Part shown: one piece after another, positions 46,189-55,259 of the stretch
Layout of the letters: each line of letters starts with the position of its first letter
How positions within the stretch are numbered: position 1 is the first letter of the stretch
Assembly: GCF_900112845.1 (NCBI RefSeq)
Contig: NZ_FONG01000006.1
Span: forward strand, 248,001-312,000
Length of the DNA: 64,000 bases
Direction of reading: 5' to 3'
Source of the DNA: Actinacidiphila alni
GTDB lineage: Bacteria > Actinomycetota > Actinomycetes > Streptomycetales > Streptomycetaceae
Notes under the pieces: generated by a model
Told to the model about the DNA's origin: nothing
Seen by the model: the letters and a program-made list of their open reading frames with translations, nothing else
Database searches by the model: none
Made by a program: the position numbers and the translations under genes

Positions 46189-48633
46189 ATGGCCCGCCGC
46201 ACCGCGAAGACCCCGCCGCCCGACGATTTCGAGGAGCGCATCCTCGACATCGACGTCGTGGACGAGATGCAGGCCTCCTACCTCGAGTACGCCTATTCGG
46301 TGATCTACTCGCGGGCCCTTCCCGACGCGCGCGACGGCATGAAGCCGGTGCACCGCCGGATCGTCTACCAGATGAACGAGATGGGCCTGCGGCCCGACCG
46401 CGGCTTCGTGAAGTGTGCCCGCGTGGTCGGCGAGGTGATGGGCAAGCTTCACCCGCACGGGGACGCCTCGATCTACGACGCGATGGTGCGGATGGCCCAG
46501 CCGTTCTCGCAGCGGCTGCCACTGGTCGACGGGCACGGCAACTTCGGTTCGCTGGACGACATGCCCGCCGCGATGCGCTACACCGAGGCCCGGATGTCCG
46601 GCCCGGCGCAGCTCATGGTGGAGTCGATCGACGAGAACACCGTCGACTTCGCGCCCAACTACGACGGCCAGGAGCAGGAACCGGCGGTGCTGCCCGCCGC
46701 CTACCCCAATCTGCTGGTCAACGGCGCGTCCGGGATCGCGGTCGGCATGGCGACGAACATGCCGCCGCACAATCTCGTCGAGGTGATCTCCGCCGCCCGC
46801 CACCTGATCCGCTACCCCAACGCGGATCTCGACACGCTGATGCGGCACGTGCCGGGCCCCGACCTGCCGACCGGCGGCCGGATCATCGGCCTGTCCGGCA
46901 TCCGGGACGCGTACGAGACCGGCCGCGGCACCTTCAAGATCCGCGCGACGGTGTCGGTGGAGGACGTGACGCCGCGCCGCAAGGGCCTGGTCGTCACCGA
47001 ACTGCCGTTCACCGTCGGCCCGGAGAAGGTGATCTCCAAGATCAAGGACATGGTCGGCGCGAAGAAGCTGCAGGGCATCGCCGACGTCAAGGACCTCACC
47101 GACCGCGAGCACGGCCTGCGGCTGGTCATCGAGATCAAGAACGGCTTCAACCCCGAGGCCGTGCTGGAACAGCTCTACAAGCTGACGCCGATGGAGGACT
47201 CCTTCGGCATCAACAACGTCTGCCTGGTGGACGGCCAGCCGCTCACCCTGGGCCTGCGCGAGCTGCTCCAGGTCTATGTCGACCACCGTTTCGACGTGGT
47301 GCGGCGGCGCAGCGAATTCCGCCGTGCCAAGCGCCGCGACCGGCTGCACCTGGTGGACGGCCTGCTGGTGGCGCTCGTCGACATCGACGAGGTCATCGCG
47401 ATCATCCGGGCCAGCGACAATTCGGCGGCGGCCAAGGACGCCCTGATGGAGCGCTTCGGGCTGAGCGAGGTCCAGACCCAGTACATCCTCGACACGCCGC
47501 TGCGCCGGCTGACCCGCTTCGACCGGATCGAGCTGGAGTCCGAGCGCGACCGGCTGAACGCGGAGATCGCCGAGCTGACCCGGATCCTCGACTCGGACGC
47601 CGAACTGCGCAAGCTGGTCTCGTCCGAACTGGCCGCCGTCGCCAAGCAGTACGGCACGGAGCGGCGTACGGTGCTGCTGGAGTCGGCGGGCGCGCCGGTG
47701 TCCGCGGTGCCGCTGGAGGTCGCCGACGACCCGTGCCGGGTGCTGCTCTCCTCGACCGGCCTGCTGGCCCGTACGACCAATGGCGAGGACTTCACCGACG
47801 GCGGTGCCAAACGCACCAAGCACGACGTGATCGTCTCCGCGGTGCCCACCACCGCACGCGCCGACATCGGCGCGGTGACCTCGGCCGGGCGGCTGCTGCG
47901 GCTGACCGTGATCGATCTGCCGATGCTGCCGGACACCGCGGGCGCGCCGTCGCTGGCGGGCGGCGCGGCGCTGTCGGAATTCCTGTCCCTGGAGGACGGC
48001 GAGCGGGTGCTCTGCCTGACCACGCTCGACGAGTCCTCGCCGGGGCTCGCGCTCGGCACCGAGCAGGGTGTGGTCAAGCGTGTGGTGCCCGACTACCCGC
48101 CGAACAAGGACGATCTGGAGGTCATCGGCCTCAAGGACGGCGACCGGGTCGTCGGCGCGGTGGAGCTGCGCACCGGTGAGGAGGACCTGGTCTTCATCAC
48201 CGACGACGCGCAGTTGCTGCGCTATCCGGCCTCGCAGGTCCGCCCGCAGGGGCGGCCGGCCGGCGGTATGGCGGGCATCAAGGTGGCCGACGGCGCCAAG
48301 GTGATCTCCTTCACCGCCGTCGATCCGGCGGTGGACGCGGTGGTGTTCACCGTCGCGCGCGCCGAGGGCACGCTGGACGACTCGTCCGAGGGCACGGCCA
48401 AGCTGACACCCTTCGAGCAGTATCCGCGCAAGGGGCGCGCCACCGGCGGTGTCCGCTGCCAGCGGTTCCTGCGCGGCGAGGCCGGGCTCGCGCTGGCCTG
48501 GGCGGGCCCGACGCCCGCCCGCGCCGCGACCGCGGCCGGCGCACCGGCCGAGCTGCCGCCGAAGGACCCGCGGCGCGACGGGTCCGGTGTGCCGCTGGCG
48601 AAGCCGGTGGCCGTGGTGGCGGGGCCGGTATAG
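46189..48633 (+). CDS. parC: DNA topoisomerase IV subunit A
   Basis: This 814-residue type IIA topoisomerase subunit cuts and rejoins DNA to decatenate chromosomes. The winged-helix region has [38 protein letters not shown] and the catalytic Tyr131 in [10 protein letters not shown]. The tower/coiled-coil and a C-terminal beta-pinwheel ([14 protein letters not shown] and similar repeats) follow. The pinwheel lacks an evident GyrA box, which with the distant parE favours ParC over GyrA. ATG 46189 has GAAGGAG 11 nt upstream. It is divergent from the M16 pair. Confidence 0.95.
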   Translation: MARRTAKTPPPDDFEERILDIDVVDEMQASYLEYAYSVIYSRALPDARDGMKPVHRRIVYQMNEMGLRPDRGFVKCARVVGEVMGKLHPHGDASIYDAMVRMAQPFSQRLPLVDGHGNFGSLDDMPAAMRYTEARMSGPAQLMVESIDENTVDFAPNYDGQEQEPAVLPAAYPNLLVNGASGIAVGMATNMPPHNLVEVISAARHLIRYPNADLDTLMRHVPGPDLPTGGRIIGLSGIRDAYETGRGTFKIRATVSVEDVTPRRKGLVVTELPFTVGPEKVISKIKDMVGAKKLQGIADVKDLTDREHGLRLVIEIKNGFNPEAVLEQLYKLTPMEDSFGINNVCLVDGQPLTLGLRELLQVYVDHRFDVVRRRSEFRRAKRRDRLHLVDGLLVALVDIDEVIAIIRASDNSAAAKDALMERFGLSEVQTQYILDTPLRRLTRFDRIELESERDRLNAEIAELTRILDSDAELRKLVSSELAAVAKQYGTERRTVLLESAGAPVSAVPLEVADDPCRVLLSSTGLLARTTNGEDFTDGGAKRTKHDVIVSAVPTTARADIGAVTSAGRLLRLTVIDLPMLPDTAGAPSLAGGAALSEFLSLEDGERVLCLTTLDESSPGLALGTEQGVVKRVVPDYPPNKDDLEVIGLKDGDRVVGAVELRTGEEDLVFITDDAQLLRYPASQVRPQGRPAGGMAGIKVADGAKVISFTAVDPAVDAVVFTVARAEGTLDDSSEGTAKLTPFEQYPRKGRATGGVRCQRFLRGEAGLALAWAGPTPARAATAAGAPAELPPKDPRRDGSGVPLAKPVAVVAGPV

Positions 48634-48717
48634 CCAGCCGGGTCAGAACGGACGTTCCCTCCGGAGGCCGGGTGGCTGGAATTCGCCGCCCGGCCGGGAG
48701 GCAATAGGCTCGGCGGT

Positions 48718-49656
48718 GTGAGTGTGAGCACCTGCACAAGCGCCTCGCTGGCCCTCGGCGAACCGGTGGCCGCCACGGCGGCCACCGCCACCACCTGGCT
48801 GCTGATCGAGCAGCCGGGACCCTGGGGCGCGAAGGCGCTGCGGGCGAGCCGGCTGGACCCGGCGACCGGCGGCGCGCTGGAACGGCTCGCCGAGGGCACC
48901 GGCGTCCGGGTCGCCCTGATCCGCCGGCCCGGCCGGCACGCCGACCTGCACCGACCGCGCAGGCACCGGGTGTACGTGGCGCACACCGCGCCCGGCGCCT
49001 CCTGGATCCGTACCGCGGAGGTCACGGATCCGGCCGAACTGGTCCGCCTGGACTTCGCGGCGCTGGGCGCCGGCACGCACTCCGGTTTCGGCGAGGCGTA
49101 CGACGGCGCGCCGCTCGCCCTGGTGTGCACGAACGGCAAGCGGGACCAGTGCTGCGCGGTGCGCGGCCGGCCGCTGGCGGCGGAACTGGCCGCGTCCGGC
49201 GGCAGCGAGGTCTGGGAGATCACCCACCTCGGCGGCCACCGTTTCGCACCGACCATGCTCGTCCTGCCGTACGGCTACACCTACGGCCGGGTGGACGCGC
49301 ACCACGCGAAGGGCGTGCTGGAGGCGGCGCGTACCGGACGGGTCGTCCTGGAGGGCTGCCGCGGCAGATCCGCCTGGGACCGGCCGGGACAGGCCGCCGA
49401 CCTGGCCGTACGGGAGCTGACCGGCGAGGACCGTACGGCCGTCCTCGTGGTGGATTCGGTGGCGGCGGGCGAGGGCTCCTGGAGTGTGCGGGTGGCGCAC
49501 ACCGACGGGCGGGCGTGGCGGGTGGCCGTGACACAGGTGGCGGGGCTGCCGCCGCGCCCCGAGAGCTGCGGCGCGGCCCTCGGCACACCCGGCCGGATGG
49601 AGGTCACGGGGATCGAGCGGGTGGCCGGGGGCCGCGCGGACGCTGCCAGGTCCTAG
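48718..49656 (+). CDS. Sucraseferredoxin-like (Apd1-like) [2Fe-2S] protein
   Basis: This 312-residue thioredoxin-like ferredoxin has LVCTNGKRDQCCAVRGRPLA, with Cys that can ligate a [2Fe-2S] cluster. It also has the conserved WEITHLGGHRFAPTMLVLPY, GYTYGR, whose His is a likely second ligand. The family includes yeast Apd1; the bacterial role is probably redox or oxidative-stress related. The GTG at 48718 is the first of several GTGs; its ribosome binding site GGGAGG is rather far. It ends convergently 11 bp before the ABC substrate-binding protein. Confidence 0.88.
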   Translation: MSVSTCTSASLALGEPVAATAATATTWLLIEQPGPWGAKALRASRLDPATGGALERLAEGTGVRVALIRRPGRHADLHRPRRHRVYVAHTAPGASWIRTAEVTDPAELVRLDFAALGAGTHSGFGEAYDGAPLALVCTNGKRDQCCAVRGRPLAAELAASGGSEVWEITHLGGHRFAPTMLVLPYGYTYGRVDAHHAKGVLEAARTGRVVLEGCRGRSAWDRPGQAADLAVRELTGEDRTAVLVVDSVAAGEGSWSVRVAHTDGRAWRVAVTQVAGLPPRPESCGAALGTPGRMEVTGIERVAGGRADAARS

Positions 49657-49667
49657 GCACTATTTGA

Positions 49668-50750
49668 CTACTTGACGTTCTTCACGAACTCGGTGGTGTA
49701 GGTCTTGTCCAGGTCCACCGTGGCGTGCTGGAGGTTGGGGTTGAACGCCTTCAGCACGGCCTCCACCGTGGCGGGTCCGTCCGGCGGCATCACCCCGTCG
49801 GTGGTGAACATCGGCAGCGTCGCCTTGATCGACTCGGCGTAGAGCTTCGCCCCGCCCTGCGCGTAGTCGGCCGGCATCTTGGCGGCGATCTCCTCGGGGC
49901 TGTGCGTGGACATCCACTTGAGGGTCTTGACGAAGGCGTTGGCCAGCTTCTGCACGGTCTCCTTGTGGCCGTTCACCCAGTCGGTGTTCATGTAGAGGCT
50001 GGAGGAGGGGTAGAGGCCGCCGAGCGCCTGCCGCGAGCCTTCGGGGGTGCGCATGTCGTACAGCACCTTGCCCGCGCCCTTGTCGAGGATCTGCGCGACG
50101 GTCGGGTCGGTGGTCATGCCGGCCTGGATGGAGCCCTGCTGGAGCGCGGCGATGAAGGTCTGGCCCGCGCCTACGGTGACCGGGGTGAAGTCGCTGACCT
50201 TGAGGCCGTTGTGCACGGCCAGGTATTTGGTGAGGAAGTCGGTGGAGGAGCCGAGGCCGGTCACGCCGAGCTTCTTGCCCTTGAAGTCCTTGGCGGAGGT
50301 GATGTCGCCCGCGGCCTTGGTGGAGACCACCTCGACCTCGCCCGGCGCCTGCGCGAACTGCACCACGGACTCGACCATCTTGTGCTTGGTCTGGAGGTCG
50401 AGGGTGTGGTCGTAGAAGCCGACGGCGCCCTGGACGTCGCCGGAGACCAGCGCGGTGGTGGCCTGCACACCGGCGGGTTCGCTCATCAGCGTCACGTTCA
50501 GGCCCTCGGCCTGGAAGTAGCCGAGCCGCTGGGTGAGCATCGCGGGCATGTAGATGACCTTGTCCAGGCCGCCCACCATGATCTTGACCTTCTCGGCGTT
50601 CTTGGCGGCGGGCGGGGCGGAGCCGGCGTCGGCGACGCTGTCCGAGCCGGAACCGGAGCCGGAGGAGGCGTCGTCGGCGCAGGCGGTGAGGGTGGTGAGG
50701 GCGAGGGCTCCGGCGAGGGCGAAGGCGGGGAGCTTGGCGTATGTGGGCAT
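49668..50750 (-). CDS. ABC importer substrate-binding lipoprotein (SsuA/NMT1/THI5-like)
   Basis: This 360-residue lipoprotein has signal MPTYAKLPAFALAGALALTT ending LTAC, whose Cys is lipidated, then a Ser/Gly/Asp-rich linker. The NMT1/SsuA fold follows: KIMVGGLDKVIYMPAMLTQR, LGYFQAEGLNVTLM, VQATTALVSGDVQGAVGFYD, KLGVTGLGSSTDFLTKYLA. This family carries nitrate, sulfonate, taurine, pyrimidine precursors or aromatic acids; the ligand is not readable. AAGGA lies 7 nt before ATG 50750. It is the last gene of a three-gene importer. Confidence 0.9.
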   Translation of the reverse strand: MPTYAKLPAFALAGALALTTLTACADDASSGSGSGSDSVADAGSAPPAAKNAEKVKIMVGGLDKVIYMPAMLTQRLGYFQAEGLNVTLMSEPAGVQATTALVSGDVQGAVGFYDHTLDLQTKHKMVESVVQFAQAPGEVEVVSTKAAGDITSAKDFKGKKLGVTGLGSSTDFLTKYLAVHNGLKVSDFTPVTVGAGQTFIAALQQGSIQAGMTTDPTVAQILDKGAGKVLYDMRTPEGSRQALGGLYPSSSLYMNTDWVNGHKETVQKLANAFVKTLKWMSTHSPEEIAAKMPADYAQGGAKLYAESIKATLPMFTTDGVMPPDGPATVEAVLKAFNPNLQHATVDLDKTYTTEFVKNVK

Positions 50751-50840
50751 GGTCACGTCCTTGTAAGGAGGTGGGGCGGGGGCGGGCTTGCGCGGGGGCG
50801 GTCTTGCGCGGGGGCGGTCTTCGGAACGGGGAGGCGGGGG

Positions 50841-51719
50841 TCAGCGGTTCGTGCCGGGCTGGGCCGGCTTCCAGCGGAAGAGCCGCTTCTCCAGGAAGGT
50901 CAGCAGTCCCTCGGCGACCAGGGCGACGACGGCGAGGATCACCATGGCCGCGTAGACGCCGGCGGCGTTGAAGGTGCCCTGCGAGGCGGAGACGAGCAGG
51001 CCGATGCCCTTGGTGGCGCCGATGTACTCGCCGACGATCGCGCCGATCAGCGCGAAGCCGAAGCTGACGTGCAGGCTGGTGAAGATCCACGACGTGGCGG
51101 CGGGGATCACCACCTGGAAGGTGACGCGGCGGTTGCTCGCGCCGAGGATCCGCGCGTTGGCGACGAGATTGCGGTCGACCTCGCGGGCGCCCTGGAAGGC
51201 GTTGAAGAACACCGGGAAGAAGACCAGCACGACCGCCGAGGCCACCTTGGAGGCCGGGCCGAGGCCGAACCAGATCAGGAAGATCGGCGCCAGCACGATC
51301 CGCGGCAGCGCGTTGAGCACCTTCACATACGGTCCGAAGACGTCGGCCAGGAACCGTACGCGGCCGAGCGCGATACCGAGCACCACACCCGCGACGACCC
51401 CGATGATCCAGCCGAACAGGGCCTCGTAGAGCGTGTACCAGATCTGCTCGCCGAGCGGGCCCTGGGCGGTGCCGTGCAGTGTCCACTGCTTGATCTGGTC
51501 CCAGATCTTCGACGGCATGGAGAAGTTGAACGGGTCGATGACCCCGGTGCGGGCGAACCATTCCCACAGGCCGAGGACGAGCGCGAGCACCGCGAGCCGG
51601 CTGCCGTACACCAGCAGCGTGCGGTGGCGTACGGCGCGGGCCCTGGCCTTGGTGCGGTCGGCGGCACCGGTCTTGGCGGCGCGGGTCCTGACGGCCGGGG
51701 AGACGAGTTCAGGCGGCAT
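50841..51719 (-). CDS. ABC importer permease (BPD type)
   Basis: This protein of about 292 residues has six membrane helices and an EAA-type loop VDRNLVANARILGASNRRVT. The first helix is LLVYGSRLAVLALVLGLWEW. It belongs to the SsuC/TauC family and partners the adjacent ATPase and lipoprotein. ATG 51719 begins MPPELVSPAVRTRAAKTGAA; a GTG six codons upstream is in frame. The start overlaps the ATPase end by 11 bp. Confidence 0.93.
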   Translation of the reverse strand: MPPELVSPAVRTRAAKTGAADRTKARARAVRHRTLLVYGSRLAVLALVLGLWEWFARTGVIDPFNFSMPSKIWDQIKQWTLHGTAQGPLGEQIWYTLYEALFGWIIGVVAGVVLGIALGRVRFLADVFGPYVKVLNALPRIVLAPIFLIWFGLGPASKVASAVVLVFFPVFFNAFQGAREVDRNLVANARILGASNRRVTFQVVIPAATSWIFTSLHVSFGFALIGAIVGEYIGATKGIGLLVSASQGTFNAAGVYAAMVILAVVALVAEGLLTFLEKRLFRWKPAQPGTNR

Positions 51720-52587
51720 GTCCTGCGCCCCTTTCACGGGTGATGCGGACCTCTTCGCCGAGCGACGACCAGATCTCGCGGTAGATCTCGACGAAGCGCG
51801 GCTGGAGCCGGACCTCCTCGACCTTGCGGGGGCGCGGCAGGTCGATGGTGAAGACCTCCTTGACGGTCGCGGGTCCTGCCGTCATCACCACGACCTTGTC
51901 GGCCAGCGCGATGGACTCCTCCAGGTCGTGGGTGACGAAGACGACCGAGGAGCCCGTACCGGCCCACAGGTCCAGGAGTTCGTCGGACATCAGCGCCCTG
52001 GTCTGCACGTCGAGCGCCGAGAAGGGCTCGTCCATCAGCAGGATGTCGGGGTCGTTGACGAAGGTCGCGGCGAGCGCGACGCGCTTGCGCTGGCCGCCGG
52101 AGAGCTGGTGCGGATAGCGGTCGGCGAAGGCGGTGAGGCCGACGCGGGCCAGCCAGTCGCGGGCCCGCTCGCGGGCCTCGGCCCTGGCGACGCCGCGGAA
52201 GCGCGGGCCGGCCATGACGTTGGACAGCACGGTCCGCCAGGGGAAGACGGCGTCCTGCTGGAAGACGAAGCCGACGTCGGGGTTGATGCCGCGGACTGCC
52301 TCGCCGGCCACCAGCACCTCGCCCTCCGTGGGCTCCTCCAGGCCGCTGACCAGGGTCAGCGTCGTCGACTTGCCGCAGCCGGTCGGCCCGACGACCGCGA
52401 CGAATTCGCCGCGCCCGACGGTCAGGTCCAGATCTCTCACGGCGGTGTGCAGGGCGCCGGACGGGGTCCTGAACGCCTTGCCCGCCCCACGCAGTTCAAT
52501 GGCGGGGCTGCTCGTATCGCGGCTCGGGGCGCTTTGCGGCGCGCTTTGCCGGGCGCCGCTCGGGTCACTGCTCGGGTCACTGCTCAT
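51709..52587 (-). CDS. ABC importer ATP-binding protein (SsuB/TauB type)
   Basis: This 292-residue ATPase has a Walker A GPTGCGKST, Q-loop GFVFQQDAVFPW, signature LSGGQRKRVALAATFV, Walker B ILLMDEPFSALD and H-loop FVTHDLEESIALAD. The N-terminal 35 residues are Ser/Pro/Gln-rich and disordered, with a GAACCG-poor repetitive coding stretch (SDPSSDPS, SAPQSAPS). It is the first gene of the importer and lies 238 bp from the divergent sensor kinase. No strong ribosome binding site was seen before ATG 52587. Confidence 0.94.
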   Translation of the reverse strand: MSSDPSSDPSGARQSAPQSAPSRDTSSPAIELRGAGKAFRTPSGALHTAVRDLDLTVGRGEFVAVVGPTGCGKSTTLTLVSGLEEPTEGEVLVAGEAVRGINPDVGFVFQQDAVFPWRTVLSNVMAGPRFRGVARAEARERARDWLARVGLTAFADRYPHQLSGGQRKRVALAATFVNDPDILLMDEPFSALDVQTRALMSDELLDLWAGTGSSVVFVTHDLEESIALADKVVVMTAGPATVKEVFTIDLPRPRKVEEVRLQPRFVEIYREIWSSLGEEVRITRERGAGHAA

Positions 52588-52824
52588 GGCGGTGGAGGCT
52601 AGGAGCGGCCGGCCGGGCACCGGCAGTCTTGTGGGCGCAAGGCGCCTTCTGCGCACAAGCCGGTGTTCTGCTCGTTTTGCTCGCCCCCGCGCAACGAAAA
52701 CGAAACGGACTCTGCCCATCCGCTCGTCCAGCGTTTACGTTGCGTTGACGACAGGGACGACGGGGCCGTCAGGGACGTCGTCCGGCAGGCAGGACAGTCG
52801 GGTCGTCGGCGAAGGAGCCCCACG

Positions 52825-54552
52825 ATGCGGATCGGATGGCCGCGCCGCGTCTCGGCGCAGGTTCTGCTGATGCAGCTGGCCAGCGTCGTGGGCGTCACGG
52901 CGCTCGCCACCGGCCTCTTCCTGGCGCCGCTCAGCCACCAGCTCGACGAGCAGGCGATGCGCAGGGCGCTGGCGATCGCGCAGACCGTCGCCCTCAATCC
53001 GCAGGTGGAGGCCGACCTGGTGTCCTCGCGGCCGACGCCGGACGGTCCCGTGCAGGCCGAGGCCGAACGGGTCCGGCTGGAGACCCACGCCCTCTACATC
53101 GTGGTGATGGACACCCACGGCATCCGGTGGTCGCACACCGATCCGAAGGAGATCGGCAAGACCGTCTCGACCGATCCCAGCGTGGCGCTCCGCGGCGAGG
53201 AGATCATGCAGATCGACAGCGGCACGCTGGGGCGCAGCACGCGCGGCAAGGTGCCGCTGTACGACGCCTCGCACCGGATCGTCGGCGCGGTGTCGGTGGG
53301 CATCGCCTACGACGGCATCCTCGACCGGGCGCTGCGGCTGGCACCGAGCCTGCTGATGTACGCCGGTGCCGCGCTCGCCGTCGGGGTGCTGGCGGCGGTG
53401 TGGGGGTCGCGGCGCCTGCAACGGGCCACCCATGGTCTGGCCTTCGCCGACATCTCGGCGCTGCTGGACGAACGCGAGGCGATGCTGCACGGCATCCGGG
53501 AGGGCGTCGTCGCGCTGGACCGGGACGGGCGGGTGCAGCTGGTCAACGACGAGGCGCAGCGGCTGCTCGGCCTGGCCGAGGGCACGGACGCGGACTCGGG
53601 TACGGGTACGGGTACGGCTGCGGGCGGGGAGAAAGCTGCGGCCGAGGACGTCACGGGGCGCCTGCTGGACGACGTCCTGCCGCCGAGCCGTACGACCGAC
53701 GTGCTGGCGGGGCGGGTCGAGGGCGCGGACCTGCTGACGGTGAGCGGGGGCCGGGTGCTGGTCGCCAACCGGATGCCGACCGGCGACGGCGGCGCGGTGG
53801 TCACCCTCCGGGACCGTACGGAGCTGGAGCTGCTCGGCCGCGAACTGGACTCCACGCACGGCCTGCTGGACGCGCTGCGCGCACAGGACCACGAGCACGC
53901 CAACCGGCTGCACACCCTGCTCGGCATGCTGGAGCTGGGTCTGCACGACGAGGCCGCGGGCTATGTCGCGGAGGTCGCCGACACCCACCGGGCGTCGGCG
54001 GAGGAGATCGCCGACCGGGTACGGGACCCGCTGGTGTCCGCGCTGCTGGTCGGCAAGACCGCCATCGCCGCCGAGCGCGGTACGGCGCTGCGGATAGCGC
54101 CCGGCACGCTGCTGCCGGACCGGGTGGTGGACCCGCGCGATGTGGTGACCGTCCTGGGCAATCTGATCGACAACGCGCTGGACGCCGCCGGCGGCCACCG
54201 TACGGTCCCCGCGCCCTTCGTCGAGGTCGAGCTGCGCGCCGAGGACGACACCACCCTGCTGCTGCGGGTCTCGGACACCGGGCCCGGGGTGCCGCCCGAC
54301 GCGCGCGAACTGATCTTCACCGAGGGCTGGTCCACCAAGGAGCGGCCTCCGCACCGCGGTCGCGGTCTCGGCCTCGCCCTGGTGCGCCGGCTCGCCGAAC
54401 GGTACGGGGGCCTGGCCCGCGTGACGGCGCGGGCGGGCGGCGGCGCGGTCTTCACCGTGGTGCTGCCCGAGGCGCTGGCGCCCGGTGCCGCATGCGCGGA
54501 ACCGGTGGCGCCGGAGCCGGTGTTCGCGGTCGCCGGGGAGGCGGCCCGATGA
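52825..54552 (+). CDS. CitA/DcuS-type sensor histidine kinase
   Basis: This 575-residue kinase has TM1 (VLLMQLASVVGVTALATGLF), an extracytoplasmic PAS-like sensor (about 40-180; YIVVMDTHGIRWSHTDPKEI typical of CitA/DcuS), and TM2 (APSLLMYAGAALAVGVLAAV). Then come a cytoplasmic PAS, a Spo0B-type His helix with HEHANRLHTLLGMLELG, and an HATPase with LIDNALDAAGG and GRGLGLALVRRLA. Such kinases sense di- or tricarboxylates. AAGGAG precedes ATG 52825. It overlaps its regulator by ATGA and is divergent from the ABC importer, which is a likely target. Confidence 0.93.
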   Translation: MRIGWPRRVSAQVLLMQLASVVGVTALATGLFLAPLSHQLDEQAMRRALAIAQTVALNPQVEADLVSSRPTPDGPVQAEAERVRLETHALYIVVMDTHGIRWSHTDPKEIGKTVSTDPSVALRGEEIMQIDSGTLGRSTRGKVPLYDASHRIVGAVSVGIAYDGILDRALRLAPSLLMYAGAALAVGVLAAVWGSRRLQRATHGLAFADISALLDEREAMLHGIREGVVALDRDGRVQLVNDEAQRLLGLAEGTDADSGTGTGTAAGGEKAAAEDVTGRLLDDVLPPSRTTDVLAGRVEGADLLTVSGGRVLVANRMPTGDGGAVVTLRDRTELELLGRELDSTHGLLDALRAQDHEHANRLHTLLGMLELGLHDEAAGYVAEVADTHRASAEEIADRVRDPLVSALLVGKTAIAAERGTALRIAPGTLLPDRVVDPRDVVTVLGNLIDNALDAAGGHRTVPAPFVEVELRAEDDTTLLLRVSDTGPGVPPDARELIFTEGWSTKERPPHRGRGLGLALVRRLAERYGGLARVTARAGGGAVFTVVLPEALAPGAACAEPVAPEPVFAVAGEAAR

Positions 54553-55241
54553 TCGACGTACTGGTGGTGGACGACGACTTCCGGGTGGCGGAGATCAACT
54601 CCGCGTACGTGGGCAAGGTGCCGGGCTTCCGGGTCACCGAGCGGGCACACACCGCGGCGCACGCCCTGTCCGTACTGGAGCGCACCAGGATCGATCTGGT
54701 GCTGCTCGACCACTATCTGCCGGACGAGACGGGGCTGACGCTGGTCCGCCGGATGCGGCAGCAGGGGCACCACGCGGACGTCATCATGGTGACGGCCGCC
54801 CGGGACGTCGCCACTGTGCAGGCGGCGATGCGGCTGGGGGCGCTCCAGTATCTGGTGAAGCCGTTCAGCTTCTCGGGGCTGCGGGCCAAGCTGGAGGGCT
54901 ATGCGGCGCTGCGCCGCACCCTGGACGGCGTCGGCGGGCGGGGCGAGGCAGGGCAGGAGCAGGTCGACCGGATCTTCGGCGCGCTGCGTACGGCGGGCGC
55001 CGCCTCGGCCGAACTGCCCAAGGGCCACTCCGCGCCGACCGCCGACCTGATCCGCCGCGTCCTGCACGAGGCGGGCCGGCCGCTGTCCGCCCACGAGGTC
55101 GCCGAACGCGCCGGGCTCAGCCGCTCCACCGCCCAGCGCTACCTCAAGTATCTGGAGCAGGCCGGCCGGCTCCGGCTCACCCTCAAGTACGGCGACACCG
55201 GCCGCCCGGAGCACCGCTATGTCTGGGCGGCGACGGACTGA
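54549..55241 (+). CDS. CitB/DctR-type response regulator
   Basis: This 230-residue partner of the upstream kinase has a receiver IDVLVVDDDFRVAEINSAYV with phospho-Asp in LVLLDHYLPDETGL and Lys in YLVKPFSF. It has a C-terminal HTH: HEVAERAGLSRSTAQRYLKY. It overlaps the kinase by 4 bp. Its targets may be the divergent ABC importer or the nearby symporter genes; both are inference. Confidence 0.93.
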   Translation: MIDVLVVDDDFRVAEINSAYVGKVPGFRVTERAHTAAHALSVLERTRIDLVLLDHYLPDETGLTLVRRMRQQGHHADVIMVTAARDVATVQAAMRLGALQYLVKPFSFSGLRAKLEGYAALRRTLDGVGGRGEAGQEQVDRIFGALRTAGAASAELPKGHSAPTADLIRRVLHEAGRPLSAHEVAERAGLSRSTAQRYLKYLEQAGRLRLTLKYGDTGRPEHRYVWAATD

Positions 55242-55259
55242 GCCGTGGCGGTGCGTTCC

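Noticed and set aside
46012..47823. A 600-codon frame antisense to parC
   Set aside because: High GC at third positions keeps antisense frames open. The plus strand encodes complete ParC with catalytic Tyr.
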